From contig CAKAKS010000013.1 in NCBI GenBank assembly GCA_916700875.1, positions 9,326,617 through 9,390,616 on the forward strand: DNA of 64,000 nucleotides, given 5' to 3'. The notes under the pieces were generated by a model. It saw nothing but the letters and a program-made list of their open reading frames with translations. It ran no database searches and was not told the origin of the DNA. Origin of the DNA: Sebastes aleutianus (Eukaryota > Chordata > Actinopteri > Perciformes > Sebastidae). Positions 52,601 to 61,789 of this stretch are shown one piece after another (position 1 is the first letter of the stretch; every line of letters begins with the position of its first letter). The translations under genes were made by a program, and so were the position numbers.

Positions 52601-53372
52601 AGCCTGAAAAATGTCCAAAAAATGTTTAAATAAAAGTCGGAAAAATGTTCAAAAGAAAAGCAGAAGAAAAGTCCGATACTGGTATCATATGAAACTAGAA
52701 CACCTAAGGAATCCATCGGTACCAACCATGTCATACTAGCTCGTCATGAAGGAGGTTAAATAACACTCCAAACTTGTGCAAAATTTTGGCGAAGAAAAAA
52801 CTGTCATGGCCATTTTCAAAGGGGTCCCTTGACCTCTGACCTCCAGATCAGTGAATGTAAATGGGTTCTATGGGTACCCACGAGTCTCCCCTTTACAGAC
52901 ATGCCCACTTTATGATAATCACATGCAGTTTGGGGCAAGTCATAGTCAAGTCAGCACACTGACACACTGACAGCTGTTGTTGCCTGTTGGGCTGCAGTTT
53001 GTCATGTTATGATTTGAGTATATTGCTTTATGCTAAATGCAGTACCTGTGAGGGTTTCTGGACAATATCTGTCATTGTTTTGTGTTGTTAATTGATTTAC
53101 AATAACAAATATATACATACATTTTGCATAAAGCAGCATATTTGTTCACTCCCATGTTGATAAGAGGATTAAATACTTGACAAATCTCCCTTTGAGGTAG
53201 GTGGACAATAAATCATAAAAGCGAAACGCCGTACAACAACTTCCCACGAGTAAAACTAAATACACAACGTTCTTATTTAAATCAGGGAAATATTTGATCA
53301 GAAACTTTTAATCTGAATCCAAGAATTTGATGAGAACTTGTGACACTTGATACTCGATTATTATTATTATTA

Positions 53373-53434
<62 letters not shown>

Positions 53435-53626
53435 TTAAACCTTTTTATTTATATTGTTATTTTATTTTATTATTATTTTTATTTTACTTTTTATTAATTT
53501 TTTTAATTTTTTTTTTTAATTTATTACTTTATTATGATTCTACGGACAAAGTTCAGTCGAAAACATTATTGAAGTTTGACAAAAAAAAAAAATTGGTAAG
53601 AACTTGTGATACTTATTGATACTTGA

Positions 53627-53671
<45 letters not shown>

Positions 53672-55601
53672 CATTACCATTATTATTTTAAACTTTTTTT
53701 ATTTTATTATTATTTTTAATTTACTTTTTATTTATTAATTTATTTTATTATTTTTATTTATATATTACTTGATTCTACGGACACCGGTCAGTCGAAAACA
53801 TTATTGAAAATTTGAGAAAAAAAAATTAATAAACTTAACTCAGGATCTAATAACTAGCTTGTTTAATAGAAGCAGGCGAGATACTTAATGTTAATGTTTA
53901 AACCTTTAACTCTCTGATGCTTTTGTTCTGTCTGTCCTTCTTTCTCTGATTAAATAGAGGTTATATATGAGTAGAACTTCAGTTCAGACGTGTATATTAT
54001 AATGCTGCTAAACAGCCCGACGGTCACATCGAACCGTCTCATCTCACAGCCGACATCCAGAGAGGCCAAAAGGTCAAAGAGACTCCTCATGAATCAGCAT
54101 CTGCTCTTCTTCTTCTTTCCCCTCATCGTCATCGTTATAAAAACTAAATATAACTTTGAATATATAATAAGATGTAGGATGAGGGATGATATCAGAAGAT
54201 GGAGGGATGTAAAGAGGGTGAAAGGAGAGGGATGATGAAGGGATGACTATAGGGAAATATCAGGATGAAGGAGTGATTATAATGTGTAGAAAGATGATGA
54301 AGGGATGGAGACATTATGGAGGGAGAAGACAGATGAATGAGTACGAGGTAAAAAGAAAGATGGGGTGAAAAAATGATAGAAAACGGGTGTTTACAGGGAC
54401 GATGGAGAGACAGATGATGGAGGGATGACTACAGAGGCAAAGATAGAAGAAAAGGAAGATGAAGGAATGGTTATAAGAAAAGAGGGAGGGATGACTGATG
54501 GATGGAGGGATGATAAGAGACGTCATAAAGGGGTGTAAAAGAAGAGAAAGGGAGGATGGAGGGATGAAAGGAAGTTTAAAAAGAGGACAGAGGGATGTAT
54601 AGGAGGATGGAGGGATGACTACAGAGGGAAAGATAGAGAAAAAGAAAGTTATAAATGATAATAGACAGATGTAAAGATGGAGAGATGGAAGTGTGTTTAG
54701 AAGGAAGATGGAGAGGTGGATGATGGAGGGATGACTAAAGGGGGAAGGAGAGATGAAGGACTGGTTACAAGAATGATGGATGGATGAAAAGACAGAAAGA
54801 TGTAAAGATGGACAGAGGGATGTGGAGGAGAAGGAGGGATGTTTAGAGGGATGACAGAAGGATGGAGGGAAAGACGGAGGAATTAGGGATGATGGAGAGA
54901 TGGAAGCATGTTTAGCAGGATGATGAAGGGATAGACGATGGAGGGATGAAAAGACAGAAAGGTGGATGGAGGGATGTTTGGAAGAATGACAGACGGGCGG
55001 AAGACATGAGATGATAGAGGGATGTAAATGAAAATGAGGGATGACAAAGGAAGTCTGTTTTAAAAGATGATGGAGGGATGACTACAGACAGAAAGAAAGG
55101 AAAGGGAGTTTAAAATGAGAACAGACAGATGGACGGAGGGATGTTAGAGGGAATTAGGGATGATGGAGGGATGACTACAGAGGGAAAGGAAGGAAGAGAA
55201 AGGTGAAGGACTGGTTACAAGAATGATGGAGGGATGAAAAAACAGAAAGTAGGATGTAAAAGAGATGGAGGGATGGAGAGACAGTTAGGATGATGATAGA
55301 GGCATGTAAAGAAAGATGGAGGGATGATGGAGGGATGAAAGAAAGATGGAGGGATGAAGAGGAGGATGGAGGGATGAGAGAAATATGGAGGGATGATGGA
55401 GGGATGGAGGGATGGAGAGACAGATAGGGTGATGAAGTGATGAAGTTAGACGGATAGAGGAGGATGGAGACACAGTTAGGATGATGATGATGATGGAGGG
55501 ATGATGAAGAAGAGGATGGAGGGAATTCCCTGTTGCGTGCAGCAACAGCCAATCAGCTCTACACGCACACAGTCTCACTCACACACACGCACGCACACAC
55601 A

Positions 55602-55664
<63 letters not shown>

Positions 55665-55715
55665 CATATTCTGTTACGTAATACAACATCCCAACGTGTG
55701 TGTGTGTGTGTGAAT

Positions 55716-55782
<67 letters not shown>

Positions 55783-56338
55783 TTAGAGTGAGTGTGGGTG
55801 TGCGTGTGTGTGTGTGCGTGTGTGTGTGTGTGAGAGGAGGGTATACCCACGAAAACACTGCGAGAAGAAAAACATCCACACATCAGTTTGAATGTCTATT
55901 AAAATATTATATTTATATATTATTATAGGACTACATTTATAAAATATAAAGATTAAATATAATTAAATAAATGTTTAAAAAAATCGCAGAATATAATGAG
56001 ATTTTTTAAAGATAAAAATCACTATTTCTAGTGATATTGGATATTTAATGTCTATTAAATTGTTATAGTTATATATTATTATAGGACTACATTTATAAAA
56101 TATAAAGATTAAATATAATTTTAATGTAAATGTTTTCAAAAAGCAGAATTTAAAGATAAAAATCACAATTTCTAGTGATATTGGTGCTTTTTAACCCTAA
56201 GAAACTCAATGTTTACATCTATTTTATCCTGAATAAACACCAGCTGATCTATTAAAATCTACTAAACACAGACAGACAGGTAGATGATCTCACCTGGGTG
56301 GCTTTATGGAACTGCTTCTTGAACCCTGCGACAGACAT
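26809..56338 (-). CDS. sh3gl2: Endophilin A1 (SH3-domain GRB2-like 2)
   Basis: Exons in transcript order: 56338-56294, 33788-33720, 31333-31261, 31173-31030, 30167-30034, 29907-29749, 28573-28470, 28372-28242, 27005-26809. They total 1056 nt, 351 residues (human 352), all phases consistent. Exon 1 encodes the amphipathic H0 helix ([15 protein letters not shown]), which inserts into membrane. The BAR domain spans about 16-245 ([67 protein letters not shown]). A variable linker follows, then the SH3 domain at about 292-349 ([36 protein letters not shown]). Endophilin A1 curves membrane at the necks of endocytic pits and recruits dynamin and synaptojanin through SH3. [17 protein letters not shown] and the LPH end favour SH3GL2 over SH3GL1 or SH3GL3; teleosts have two copies, and a or b cannot be told here. 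Intron 1 is about 22.5 kb. Confidence 0.94.
27060..28075. repeat. Dispersed repeat with YY1-like minisatellite, sh3gl2 intron 8
   Basis: The left part (27115-27420: CCAGCAGGGGGCGACTCCTC, CATGAGTTTATGGTCTCAAT, ATAAAGCAGGGGATGCTTTA) is nearly identical to 36815-37110. An array of about 26 units of 20-22 bp follows (27417-27990), each CAAAAACCAAGATGGYGAYG with small variations. The right end (CTTCAAAACGGCAGTCCACA, then GTGATGTCACGTTGAC) resembles the end of a common fish repeat. Most units hold AAGATGG, and several hold CAAGATGGCG, the YY1 core. Confidence 0.85.
28920..29555. repeat. Minisatellite of about 47 bp in sh3gl2 intron 6
   Basis: About 13 diverged units built on GATATTCTCTGAGATTAAAG and TGGTAAATTTACGACAAAAA. 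The theme resembles the TTTACGAGAAAA arrays at 19225 and 46500, so it may be a diverged relative. Confidence 0.85.
30390..31018. repeat. AT-rich (TTA)n and (TTTTAT)n tract in sh3gl2 intron 4
   Basis: Long TTA trinucleotide runs at about 30808-30848 and 30972-31005, with TTTTATTTTATAATTTTT motifs repeated three times between them at a spacing of about 150 bp. No coding content. Confidence 0.85.
31600..33470. repeat. 1.9-kb low-complexity array of TGTCTGAAAAAAAGTTTTTA type
   Basis: Tandem units of about 24-26 bp, TGTCTGAAAAAAAGTTTTTA plus AAAAAAT, with variants AATGTCAGAAAAAAG, TTTCCGAAAAAAAG and AAAAATGTCTGGAAAAAA. A higher-order block of roughly 435 bp is visible: the segment from about 32180 to 32610 recurs with few changes from about 32655 to 33090. 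It lies in sh3gl2 intron 2. A (GTAA)n run follows at 33474-33535. Confidence 0.85.
34090..34560 (-). mobile_element. hAT-like MITE copy with DR1 site and GTCTGAAAA repeat
   Basis: A reversed copy of the family at 16610. Its left part is a short TTTTTCAGAC / TTTTTTGGACATT tandem (34090-34235), then AGGTCAGAGGTCA (DR1, 34261-34273), CTAGTTTCATATGATACCAG and an end near TTTGACAGCCCTAATA (34555). Confidence 0.75.
35165..35275. repeat. (AAT)n / (ATTAAT)n repeat
   Basis: Trinucleotide AAT runs flanking an ATTAAT hexanucleotide run, self-complementary over most of its length. Confidence 0.9.
36183..36415. repeat. (GT)n microsatellites
   Basis: Two GT runs, 36183-36212 and 36367-36412, the second ending in GAGAGAG. 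An opposite (AC)n run at 36585-36630 makes an inverted pair with them. Confidence 0.9.
36790..37600. repeat. Second copy of the YY1-like minisatellite repeat
   Basis: The left part matches 27095-27400 closely. The array (37226-37530) has about 14 units, including AACCAAGATGGCGACGGCC and AACCAAGATGGCGATGCC. The unit order differs from the 27.4-kb copy, so the arrays expanded independently. Confidence 0.85.
38107..38119 (+). promoter_or_regulatory. Perfect DR1 site in sh3gl2 intron 1
   Basis: AGGTCA-C-AGGTCA in unique-looking sequence, not within a copy of the DR1-bearing MITE. Confidence 0.35.
38420..38740. mobile_element. Dispersed repeat fragment with CCTAAACCTAACTA motifs
   Basis: Contains two copies of CCTAAACCTAACTA (38570 and 38596) and GTTACGTTAG-type strings, like the element seen near 3420-3550. 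This looks like a frequent non-autonomous fish repeat; the boundaries are uncertain. Confidence 0.4.
40255..40880 (-). mobile_element. hAT-like MITE, the fullest copy of the DR1-bearing family
   Basis: It starts AGGGTTGTCAATCGATTAAA at 40257 and ends near ACTTTAACTTTGACACAATA, in keeping with terminal inverted repeats. It includes the CTCTTATCAACATGGGAGTG segment, the CAGACTTTTTT tandem (40465-40560) and DR1 at 40585-40597. Confidence 0.75.
41868..42455. repeat. Compound simple repeat: (AGG)n, (AAAT)n, (GGAT)n, (AATG)n
   Basis: (GGA)n at 41868-41932, AAAT/TTAA at 41966-42015, (GGAT)n at 42018-42075, (AAAT)n with GATA interruptions to 42365, then (AATG)n to 42455. Confidence 0.95.
43180..43835. 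repeat. TTTTATCTATTTTATTG minisatellite
   Basis: Tandem units of 17-40 bp made of TTTATCTATTTTATTG with GTATTTTATCTATTTTACTGGC variants, with a (TTTTATTTA)n core. The same array type recurs at 44935-45545. Confidence 0.9.
44040..44116. repeat. (ATC)n trinucleotide repeat
   Basis: ATC repeats with occasional TTC and ACC units, near-continuous for about 77 bases. Confidence 0.9.
44935..45545. repeat. Second TTTTATCTATTTTATTG minisatellite
   Basis: Higher-order units of about 38-40 bp, for example TTTATTTTACTGGCTTTTAT. A block near 45155-45250 recurs at 45310-45390 and 45425-45510. Confidence 0.85.
46290..46935 (+). mobile_element. hAT-like element with TTACGAGAAAA minisatellite
   Basis: An inverted relative of 19225-20265. 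It begins with CAGGGGTCAGAAACCTTTAC, then the unique arm (CTGGAGCCGCAAAACATGTG, TACTACGGAGTATTAGGGCC), then tandem GTCATAACTTTACGAGAA / GTCGTAATATTACGAGAA units to about 46930. Confidence 0.75.
47096..47162 (+). other. Exon-like stretch of unknown identity
   Basis: A TTCTGCCTCAG acceptor-like string, then an open stretch reading [19 protein letters not shown], then a donor-like GTGAGG at 47165. The residues look protein-like, but I do not recognise a family. It is antisense to sh3gl2, with no companion exon seen. Confidence 0.15.
47170..47189 (+). promoter_or_regulatory. Three AGGTCA half-sites in consecutive DR1 spacing
   Basis: AGGTCA at 47170, 47177 and 47184, with single spacer bases G and A, giving two overlapping perfect DR1 sites. 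It is flanked by purine-rich sequence in sh3gl2 intron 1. Confidence 0.45.
47337..47390. repeat. (GT)n microsatellite
   Basis: GT run with two CT interruptions. Further (AT)n runs lie at 47600-47650 and 47797-47815, and (ATT)n at 48054-48103. Confidence 0.9.
49031..49058. repeat. Perfect 10-bp hairpin in GC-rich unique sequence
   Basis: GGCAGCGTGA and TCACGCTGCC separated by CTTTGGCT. This is a stable stem in either strand's RNA, but too short for a typical pre-miRNA. Confidence 0.5.
49600..50230. repeat. (AAAT)n and AT-rich dispersed repeat
   Basis: An uninterrupted (AAAT)n of about 70 bp at 49613-49683, then two copies of the CTACATTTATTTTAAATATA / GGCATATTAAT block (49800 and 50130). Confidence 0.85.
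50940..51560. repeat. Inverted copy of the AT-rich block
   Basis: 51040-51145 is the reverse complement of 49795-49890 with scattered changes: TAAGGTG, ATTACTCAATAAATAGATTA, then ATATGCCTTTAAATGTACCA. The two lie about 1.1 kb apart, flanking a unique segment. AAAT/ATTT runs continue to 51560. Confidence 0.75.
52340..53200 (+). mobile_element. hAT-like MITE, two overlapping copies of the DR1 family
   Basis: A first partial copy (52365-52530) and a GTCTGAAAAA / GTCGGAAAAATG tandem (52545-52670) are followed by a second, fuller copy (52675-53200). Each copy has a perfect DR1, at 52495-52507 and 52830-52842. Confidence 0.75.
53335..53830. repeat. Tandem duplication of about 250 bp with (TTA)n cores
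   Basis: GAGAACTTGTGACACTTGAT at 53331 and AAGAACTTGTGATACTTATT at 53597 each precede a (TTA)n run, and each unit ends with GATTCTACGGACA...CAGTCGAAAACATTATTGAA (53535 and 53771). Confidence 0.8.
54180..55515. repeat. Purine-rich degenerate minisatellite (GATGGAGGGATGA type)
   Basis: About 1.3 kb almost wholly of A and G on the plus strand, built on GATGGAGGGATGA with AGAGGGAAAGA and GAAGGATG variants. It starts about 0.8 kb inside intron 1 from sh3gl2 exon 1. Confidence 0.85.
55563..55833. repeat. Inverted (AC)n and (GT)n pair
   Basis: About 100 bp of AC-rich repeat (55563-55661), 36 bp of unique spacer, then about 135 bp of GT-rich repeat (55698-55833). The arms are complementary and could pair over 100 bp. 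Confidence 0.9.
55890..56200. repeat. Tandem duplication of about 155 bp beside sh3gl2 exon 1
   Basis: TTATAGGACTACATTTATAA at 55923 and 56080, and TTTCTAGTGATATTGG at 56024 and 56169, are in the same order in both units. Confidence 0.85.
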
Positions 56339-56376
56339 CACTGATCAGGCTGAAGAGGAGAAACAAAATATATATA

Positions 56377-56405
56377 CTATACTATATATATATATATATA
56401 TAGCC

Positions 56406-56446
<41 letters not shown>

Positions 56447-56450
56447 ATGT
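56377..56450. repeat. (AT)n-(GT)n microsatellite just upstream of the sh3gl2 start codon
   Basis: AT run with a central TAGCCTA palindrome, followed by GT units, about 40-110 bases upstream of the initiator codon. It lies in the 5' UTR or the promoter. No TATA box position is clear. Confidence 0.85.
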
Positions 56451-56639
56451 AAGCAGTTGGGAGTATATAGAAGCCAGATAGTCGGTAAATCCTCTGTTAT
56501 CGTCTCCAGACGTCGGTATTGTCCGTTTCTGTGTGGTGAACTGGTGCTGGAGCAGGATGCTGATGATTACAGAACAAAACCAGCTGGATCTGTTTCAGCC
56601 TCACAGAGAGAGAGACACACAGATCGTCTAGTGATGAGA

Positions 56640-58055
56640 TGGATCACACATGGGGTAAAAAAAAACTGTACAAGAATAGAAATAAATTTGGAGATATAAA
56701 GGCAAATAACAAAATATAAAAAAATAATTATAAGCATTTTCATACTTATTAGTGCATTTACTTCTGTATATATGGATTTATATATTTTTATAAGTATAAA
56801 TTTATATATTTTTGCATATAAAATAATATTCATTCTTAATATTTCTTTTATTAATTAATTACTCTTTTAAATATATTTAGGACACGTCTATTGTGGAGTC
56901 ATAGGATTGCCATAAAACAAACTGTAAAAGAATAAGAAATAAAAGTGGAGATATAAAGACAAATAACAAAATATAAAACAATAATTATAAGCATTTTCAT
57001 TTATTTTCACATTAATTAGCTAATTTAATTCATTTATTTCTGTTTTTATATATTTTCATAAATATATATTTATTTATTTTTAATATGAAATAATATTTAT
57101 TCTGTATATTTTTTAATTAATTAATTATTCTTTTAAATGTGTCATAGGAGTGCCATAAAAAAACAAATTCTTTAAAAGAATAATAAAATAAATGTGGACA
57201 TTATAAAAAAATATAAAACAATAATTATAAGCATTTTCATTTATTTTCACATTTATTAGTTAATTTATTTCTGTATATATGTATTTCTGTATTATCATAT
57301 AAATATATTTATTTTTGCATATAAAATAATATTCATTCTGTATATTTTTTAATTATTTAATTACGCTTTTAAATATATTTAGGACACGTGTACTGTGGAG
57401 TCATAGGAGTGCCATAAAAAAAGAATAAATCTGTAAAAGAATAAATGTGGAAATATAAAGAAGAAGAATTAAAAAAATATTTTTTAAGGATTTTCATTTA
57501 TTTTCACATTTATTGGTTAATTTATTTCTGTATATTTGTATTTATATATATTTTTAAGAATATATATTTATTTATTTTGCATATAAAATAATATTTATTC
57601 TGTATATTTTTTTAATTAAATACCCTTTTGAATATATTTAGGGCATGCCTACTGTGGAGTCATAGGAGTGCCATAAAAAAACAAATTCTTTAAAAGAATA
57701 AGAAATAAATGTGGACATATAAAGACAAATAACAAAATATAAAAGAATAATTATAAGCATTTTCATTTATTTTCACATTTATTAGTTCATTTATTTCTGT
57801 ATTTATAAATTAAAAAACAAATATATTTATTTATTTTTCCATATGAAATAATATTCATTCTGTATATTTTTTTTTATTAATTAATTACTCTTTTAAATGT
57901 ATTATAGGAGTGCCATAAAAAAACTAATTCTTAAAGAAATTGCTTTTTTTATGGCACTCCTATGATACATTTAAAAGAGTAATTAATTAATAAAACTATA
58001 CAGCAAAAAAAATGTACATGCAAAAATAAATATATTTTTATATTTTGTTATATTG
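56640..58055. repeat. Five tandem units of about 250 bp upstream of sh3gl2
   Basis: Each unit starts near GTGGAGTCATAGGAGTGCCA-TAAAAAAA (56893, about 57140, 57394, 57655, 57905; an eroded first unit near 56645). It continues AATAAATGTGGAAATATAAA, ATTATAAGCATTTTCATTTA and ends TTAATTAATTACTCTTTTAAAT. The last unit closes with an inverted copy (TTTATGGCACTCCTATG, 57949). The ends match the MITE at 9880-10590. Confidence 0.8.
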
Positions 58056-59392
58056 TTTGTATTTTGACCTTCTTCCTCTTCCTGTTTCAGTTGTGTTGCT
58101 GTGGTAACGATATGCTAATCTTTAACTCCCACAGTGTTTAATCACATCATAGAAAAGGAGGAGCTGGACTTCTGCCTCTATCTGTCAAACACAAACGATC
58201 TTCGGCACGTTTTGTGTGACGTCACCGCGTCGAGAAGAGGCGTTTAGGGGTTTCAGCACCACGGACAGCTCATTATGGGGCTTATGATGCATTCAAATAC
58301 AGCTGGGAAATGACGTCTTTTTATCATTCAAATAGGAAGAAATCCATTCAAACTGTTAAAACTTGTGTCCAAGTTGCAGAGTGTGTTACCATCATCACTC
58401 TTTACACTTACTTTACACTATACATCCTATATACCACTTTATAGACTGAACATATGTACATATTACATTTATTTATTGACGGACTGTACACACTATGTTC
58501 ACTCATTCACTCTGTATCTTTTATATCTCTGTTATTGTTTTTTTTATAATTTTTGTATACCTTTACCTCTCCTGTGTTTCACTCTGTGGCTGATGTTGCT
58601 GCTTTGACACCTGAATTTCCCTCCAGGGATTAATGAAGGTTCATCTTATCTTATCTTATCTTATAATAATATGAAATAATGTGACTGCATTGTCCCACAA
58701 TGTGGCAGGAAGTGTAGAGTCTGCAGCCATGCATGAATGCTAATTTGCATACATGTTAAGACTGACTTCATTTGAGCTAGAAAACTTTTCTTCTCCTTCA
58801 CCTCCCTTTTTTACAAACAAGCCAAACAAATCTGGTTTCCATGGAAACAGAAGTTATCAGGTGAGCACATGGATGACAGGTTGGGCCGCCCACATAGGTG
58901 ACCCTCAAGATCCAGAACAACAAGGTGAAGATCATCTTTTATTCTTCTTCTTCTCACCGTACAGCTCAGTAACATTTAAACAATATATTAATATAACGGT
59001 TGAATTCATGAAAAATAGATGCTGAGAGTCAAAGCTAATGTAACAGACAGTGCTGAACATTACTGTAGTGATGCAGTCAGGACATTTAGTATAAGAATAG
59101 GTGATGAAAACAATAAAAAAAATAAACATGTTACAGATTAAAATCTGAAAAACTCTAAAGGCCACAGTGAAGGAATCACTACATTTATATATATGGACAT
59201 ATTATAAAGTTAACATTAGAAGATTCAGTGCAAGGTAACAATATACATCAGTAAACAGAGGACATAAAACACATGATTGATAACAGCTGGAGGGAAAACT
59301 GAACCAACTTACAGCTAAATCTTAATGATGAACTCTTCATACAGTGATGATGAGTTAAGGTTAGGCATTGACCTCTAATGGTTGAAGTTAGA
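58056..59392. other. Intergenic region between sh3gl2 and the Ig gene
   Basis: 58350-58665 reads like the 3' end of a fish non-LTR retroposon on the plus strand, ending CACCTGAATTTCCCTCCAGG, then GATTAATGAAGG and (TTATC)n. The sequence on either side is unique, and no gene is seen. The Ig-gene 3' UTR should lie within 58950-59392. Confidence 0.5.
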
Positions 59393-61088
59393 TTAGGGCA
59401 TCGGGCACTGAGTCTCGCAAGAGTTTTCGCACATTTCCGCAGCTTGGAGGTTACCTTCTAGACACGACCTTATCTCAGCACTGGAGGTTGCTGCTTGGTT
59501 AGTCGTGATGGGTTGTTTCTTTAAGAAACTCATCGTCTGTACGGCTCTATTGATGTTTCCTCTTTTACCAGTAGATTTATGAAGGAAGGCAAAGCAGAGT
59601 CCAGCACAGAGAACCAGTAGAGCTGTTAGTCCCAGTGCAACGTAGAGGCTGATCCTTCCCCGACTCTCTGGTTGTGGTCTCATTGTTGGTCTCGGAGGTT
59701 TGGGCTCATCAGCAGCTGCTGTAAAGGACAGAAAATAAAATGTGTCCGATTGTCTGAAGTCCTGGTTTTCACCACAATTAAAATAATAATATCATACTTA
59801 CATAGATGTTTATCATGTTCCACTCATTAATTAATTTGTGTGCATGAGATAAGTATACAGAGAGGCAGCACCGCGCAGCGCTGCAGTCTCTATAGAGAGT
59901 GATGTTGCACGCTGTTAAGCCACAATAACACACGGACACAACAGATCCACTGGTTACATTTAGTGTAGTTTTGAACCACAGAACCCTCCGTGCTTATGAG
60001 CACATCAAACGTGTTGTTTTGATTAATTATTCTACACAGTTCCTTCTGCGCATCAACAGGCATTTCACTCCTCTTATAACTCCCTCAGGACCGGCCGTTC
60101 CGTCTTTCACCCGGACGGTGTCTCCATCCTGGACAAAATAACTGAGCTCCACATTTTTAATTATAACAGTCTGAGGCTGTGGTGAGCAACGTGATGTGAT
60201 AGAGATGGTTCGGGTTCAAAACTAAAGTTGAAAAATAATGTACGTAGTCCCAGACAACAATTTCCTCTGAGGAAAACTCTCTACAGGACTCCCAAACTGT
60301 CAGTGCGTCATGAGGAGGATAGTCCTGTGATTAAAGGAGGAGAAAGTAGTGAATGTGAGAAGTCATGATTGTCACAGCCTCTAATGCACGCTTGCGCTTA
60401 TGGAGTGCGAAAATATGGTCACCCTATGTACTGTATGACCCCTGCAGCATGCTAACATGCTAAACTAAGATGTGTTTAGCACTAGCAGGGCTGTAGACTC
60501 TTAGTCTGGTTTCACTGACTGAGTTCTACTGAATCAACTCACCTGTGACTTTGAGGTGACATATCCTAGAGCCACTACCATAACCTGTTCGCATGTCACA
60601 CCGGTACCGACCAGAGTCATTAATCCTGAGTCTGGACATGTGAAGTCTGATTCGTCCGTCTCTGAGGACGTCTTTGTCCCACCGGACTCGTCCTGTAAAC
60701 TGTTCATCCTGAGACTCTGGGTCCTCAACACCTTCATGGAGATGAAACAGGACAAAGGGTCTGGGCTCAGCTGACAGTTCACAGTAGATATAAAGTGATT
60801 TGGAGGAACTGTTGGTTCTGGGTGGGAACATCCACTCCAGTGTGATGTTGTGGTTCTCCTCTGCCTGATAGGAGGTCTGTGTCACATTCACTACAAATGC
60901 TCCTGTAGAGGAGACAGAGAGGGAAAGTGAGCAGCAGACAAACTGACAACTTGAACATGTCAAACTCCATCTAGAGATGTTTGTCTGAAAGTGTCTTTAG
61001 TGTTTGTGGATAATAAAGTGAAGGTCAACTAACCAGAGACACAGGAGGTCAGACTGAGGAGCAGCAGGATGCTGCAGATCATCTTCAT
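59393..61088 (-). CDS. Single V-set immunoglobulin type I membrane protein
   Basis: Exons in transcript order: 61088-61034, 60902-60543, 59718-59393. They total 741 nt, 246 residues, with GT-AG junctions and phase 1 throughout, as usual for Ig genes. Exon 1 gives a signal peptide (MKMICSILLLLSLTSCVSG). Exon 2 is one V-type domain with the canonical Cys pair (YIYCELSAEP and DSGRYRCDMR), the GRVRWDKDVLRDGRI strand and the LRINDSGRYRC motif; sequons NVT, NIT, NSS and NDS are present. Exon 3 has a Pro-rich stalk, a membrane helix (LYVALGLTALLVLCAGLCFAF) and a tail of about 60 residues ending in a Cys cluster (CENSCETQC). The tail has no tyrosine, hence no ITIM or ITAM. The Q-F-x-GRV and DSGRYRC pattern resembles the V domain of B7/butyrophilin-like proteins, many expanded in fish. 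A receptor or ligand role in immunity is inference. Confidence 0.85.
59719..60542 (-). other. Intron 2 of the Ig gene
   Basis: On the minus strand 60050-60190 reads IIKNVELSYFVQDGDTVRVK and on in one short open stretch. It may be the remnant of a coding region of unknown origin. There is no second Ig exon with a Cys pair. Confidence 0.35.
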
Positions 61089-61360
61089 CCTGTGAGAGGA
61101 GACAGAAACACATCAGATACAAGTTCAGTTATTACAGGTAGAACAGAGACAATCTACAGTCTGTCTTTAGTCCTCACAGGACTTCTTCCTCTGTGCTACT
61201 GATTACACATGACTGACCAGTGGACTGACACCAAGACAGGAACACTAATGTACTTCTGACACAAGATGGAGCCAGTTTAGTAGATTAGATTTTTACAACT
61301 GAGGAAGAACAGGAAGTATGATCTGCTTTGAGATCAACAGTAGGCCTTTCACATTTCTGA

Positions 61361-61367
61361 TTTTATA
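61361..61367 (-). promoter_or_regulatory. TATA-like box of the Ig gene
   Basis: TATAAAA on the minus strand, about 275 bases upstream of the initiator codon. Transcription would begin near 61335 and give a 5' UTR of about 245 bases. Only the motif and its distance support this. Confidence 0.35.
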
Positions 61368-61693
61368 CAGCTTGACTCCTCTCCTCCTTCCGCCCATGGG
61401 AGATGCGAGCGGAGGTGGTGAGGAAAAGACACGAGGAGAGAGGAAGAGAGGAAATATGTTTTTAGAGACATGAGACGTTGTTTCCTCTGAAGCGTCACGT
61501 GAAGCGACAACAGCAGCTGATCACATCTGGATCAGCTGTCAGTCAGCTTTAACAGCTGTTTATGTCTGAACTGATCTAATAATACTAATAAAGACTCAGT
61601 TATTCTCAGTGGCAGAGCAGCAGTGTTTCCTCTCTGTAGTCTGTTACCTGTTTAACAAACACCTGCAGATGAATAACAGCTGCAGTCTGTATT

Positions 61694-61785
61694 TCTACTG
61701 TGGACTGAGTCCTGCTTAGAGGACCAGGAACCATCTCTACTGTGGACTGAGTCCTGCTTAGAGGACCAGGAACCATCTCTACTGG
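61694..61785. repeat. 42-bp direct duplication
   Basis: CTACTGTGGACTGAGTCCTG plus CTTAGAGGACCAGGAACC occurs at 61695 and again at 61737 without change, followed by a third partial start. Confidence 0.85.
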
Positions 61786-61789
61786 AACA

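Larger units (their letters stand above)
33789..56293 (-). other. sh3gl2: sh3gl2 intron 1, 22.5 kb
   Basis: The intron between the H0-helix exon and the BAR exons is filled with mobile elements and simple repeats, listed separately. Stretches that look unique are about 37900-38420, 38980-39900, 41090-41450, 42450-43130, 45840-46200, 48780-49440 and 50230-50930. No nested gene is convincing. Confidence 0.6.

Noticed and set aside
55501..55928. His/Thr-rich and Cys/Val-rich ORFs
   Set aside because: They are readings of (AC)n and (GT)n microsatellites.
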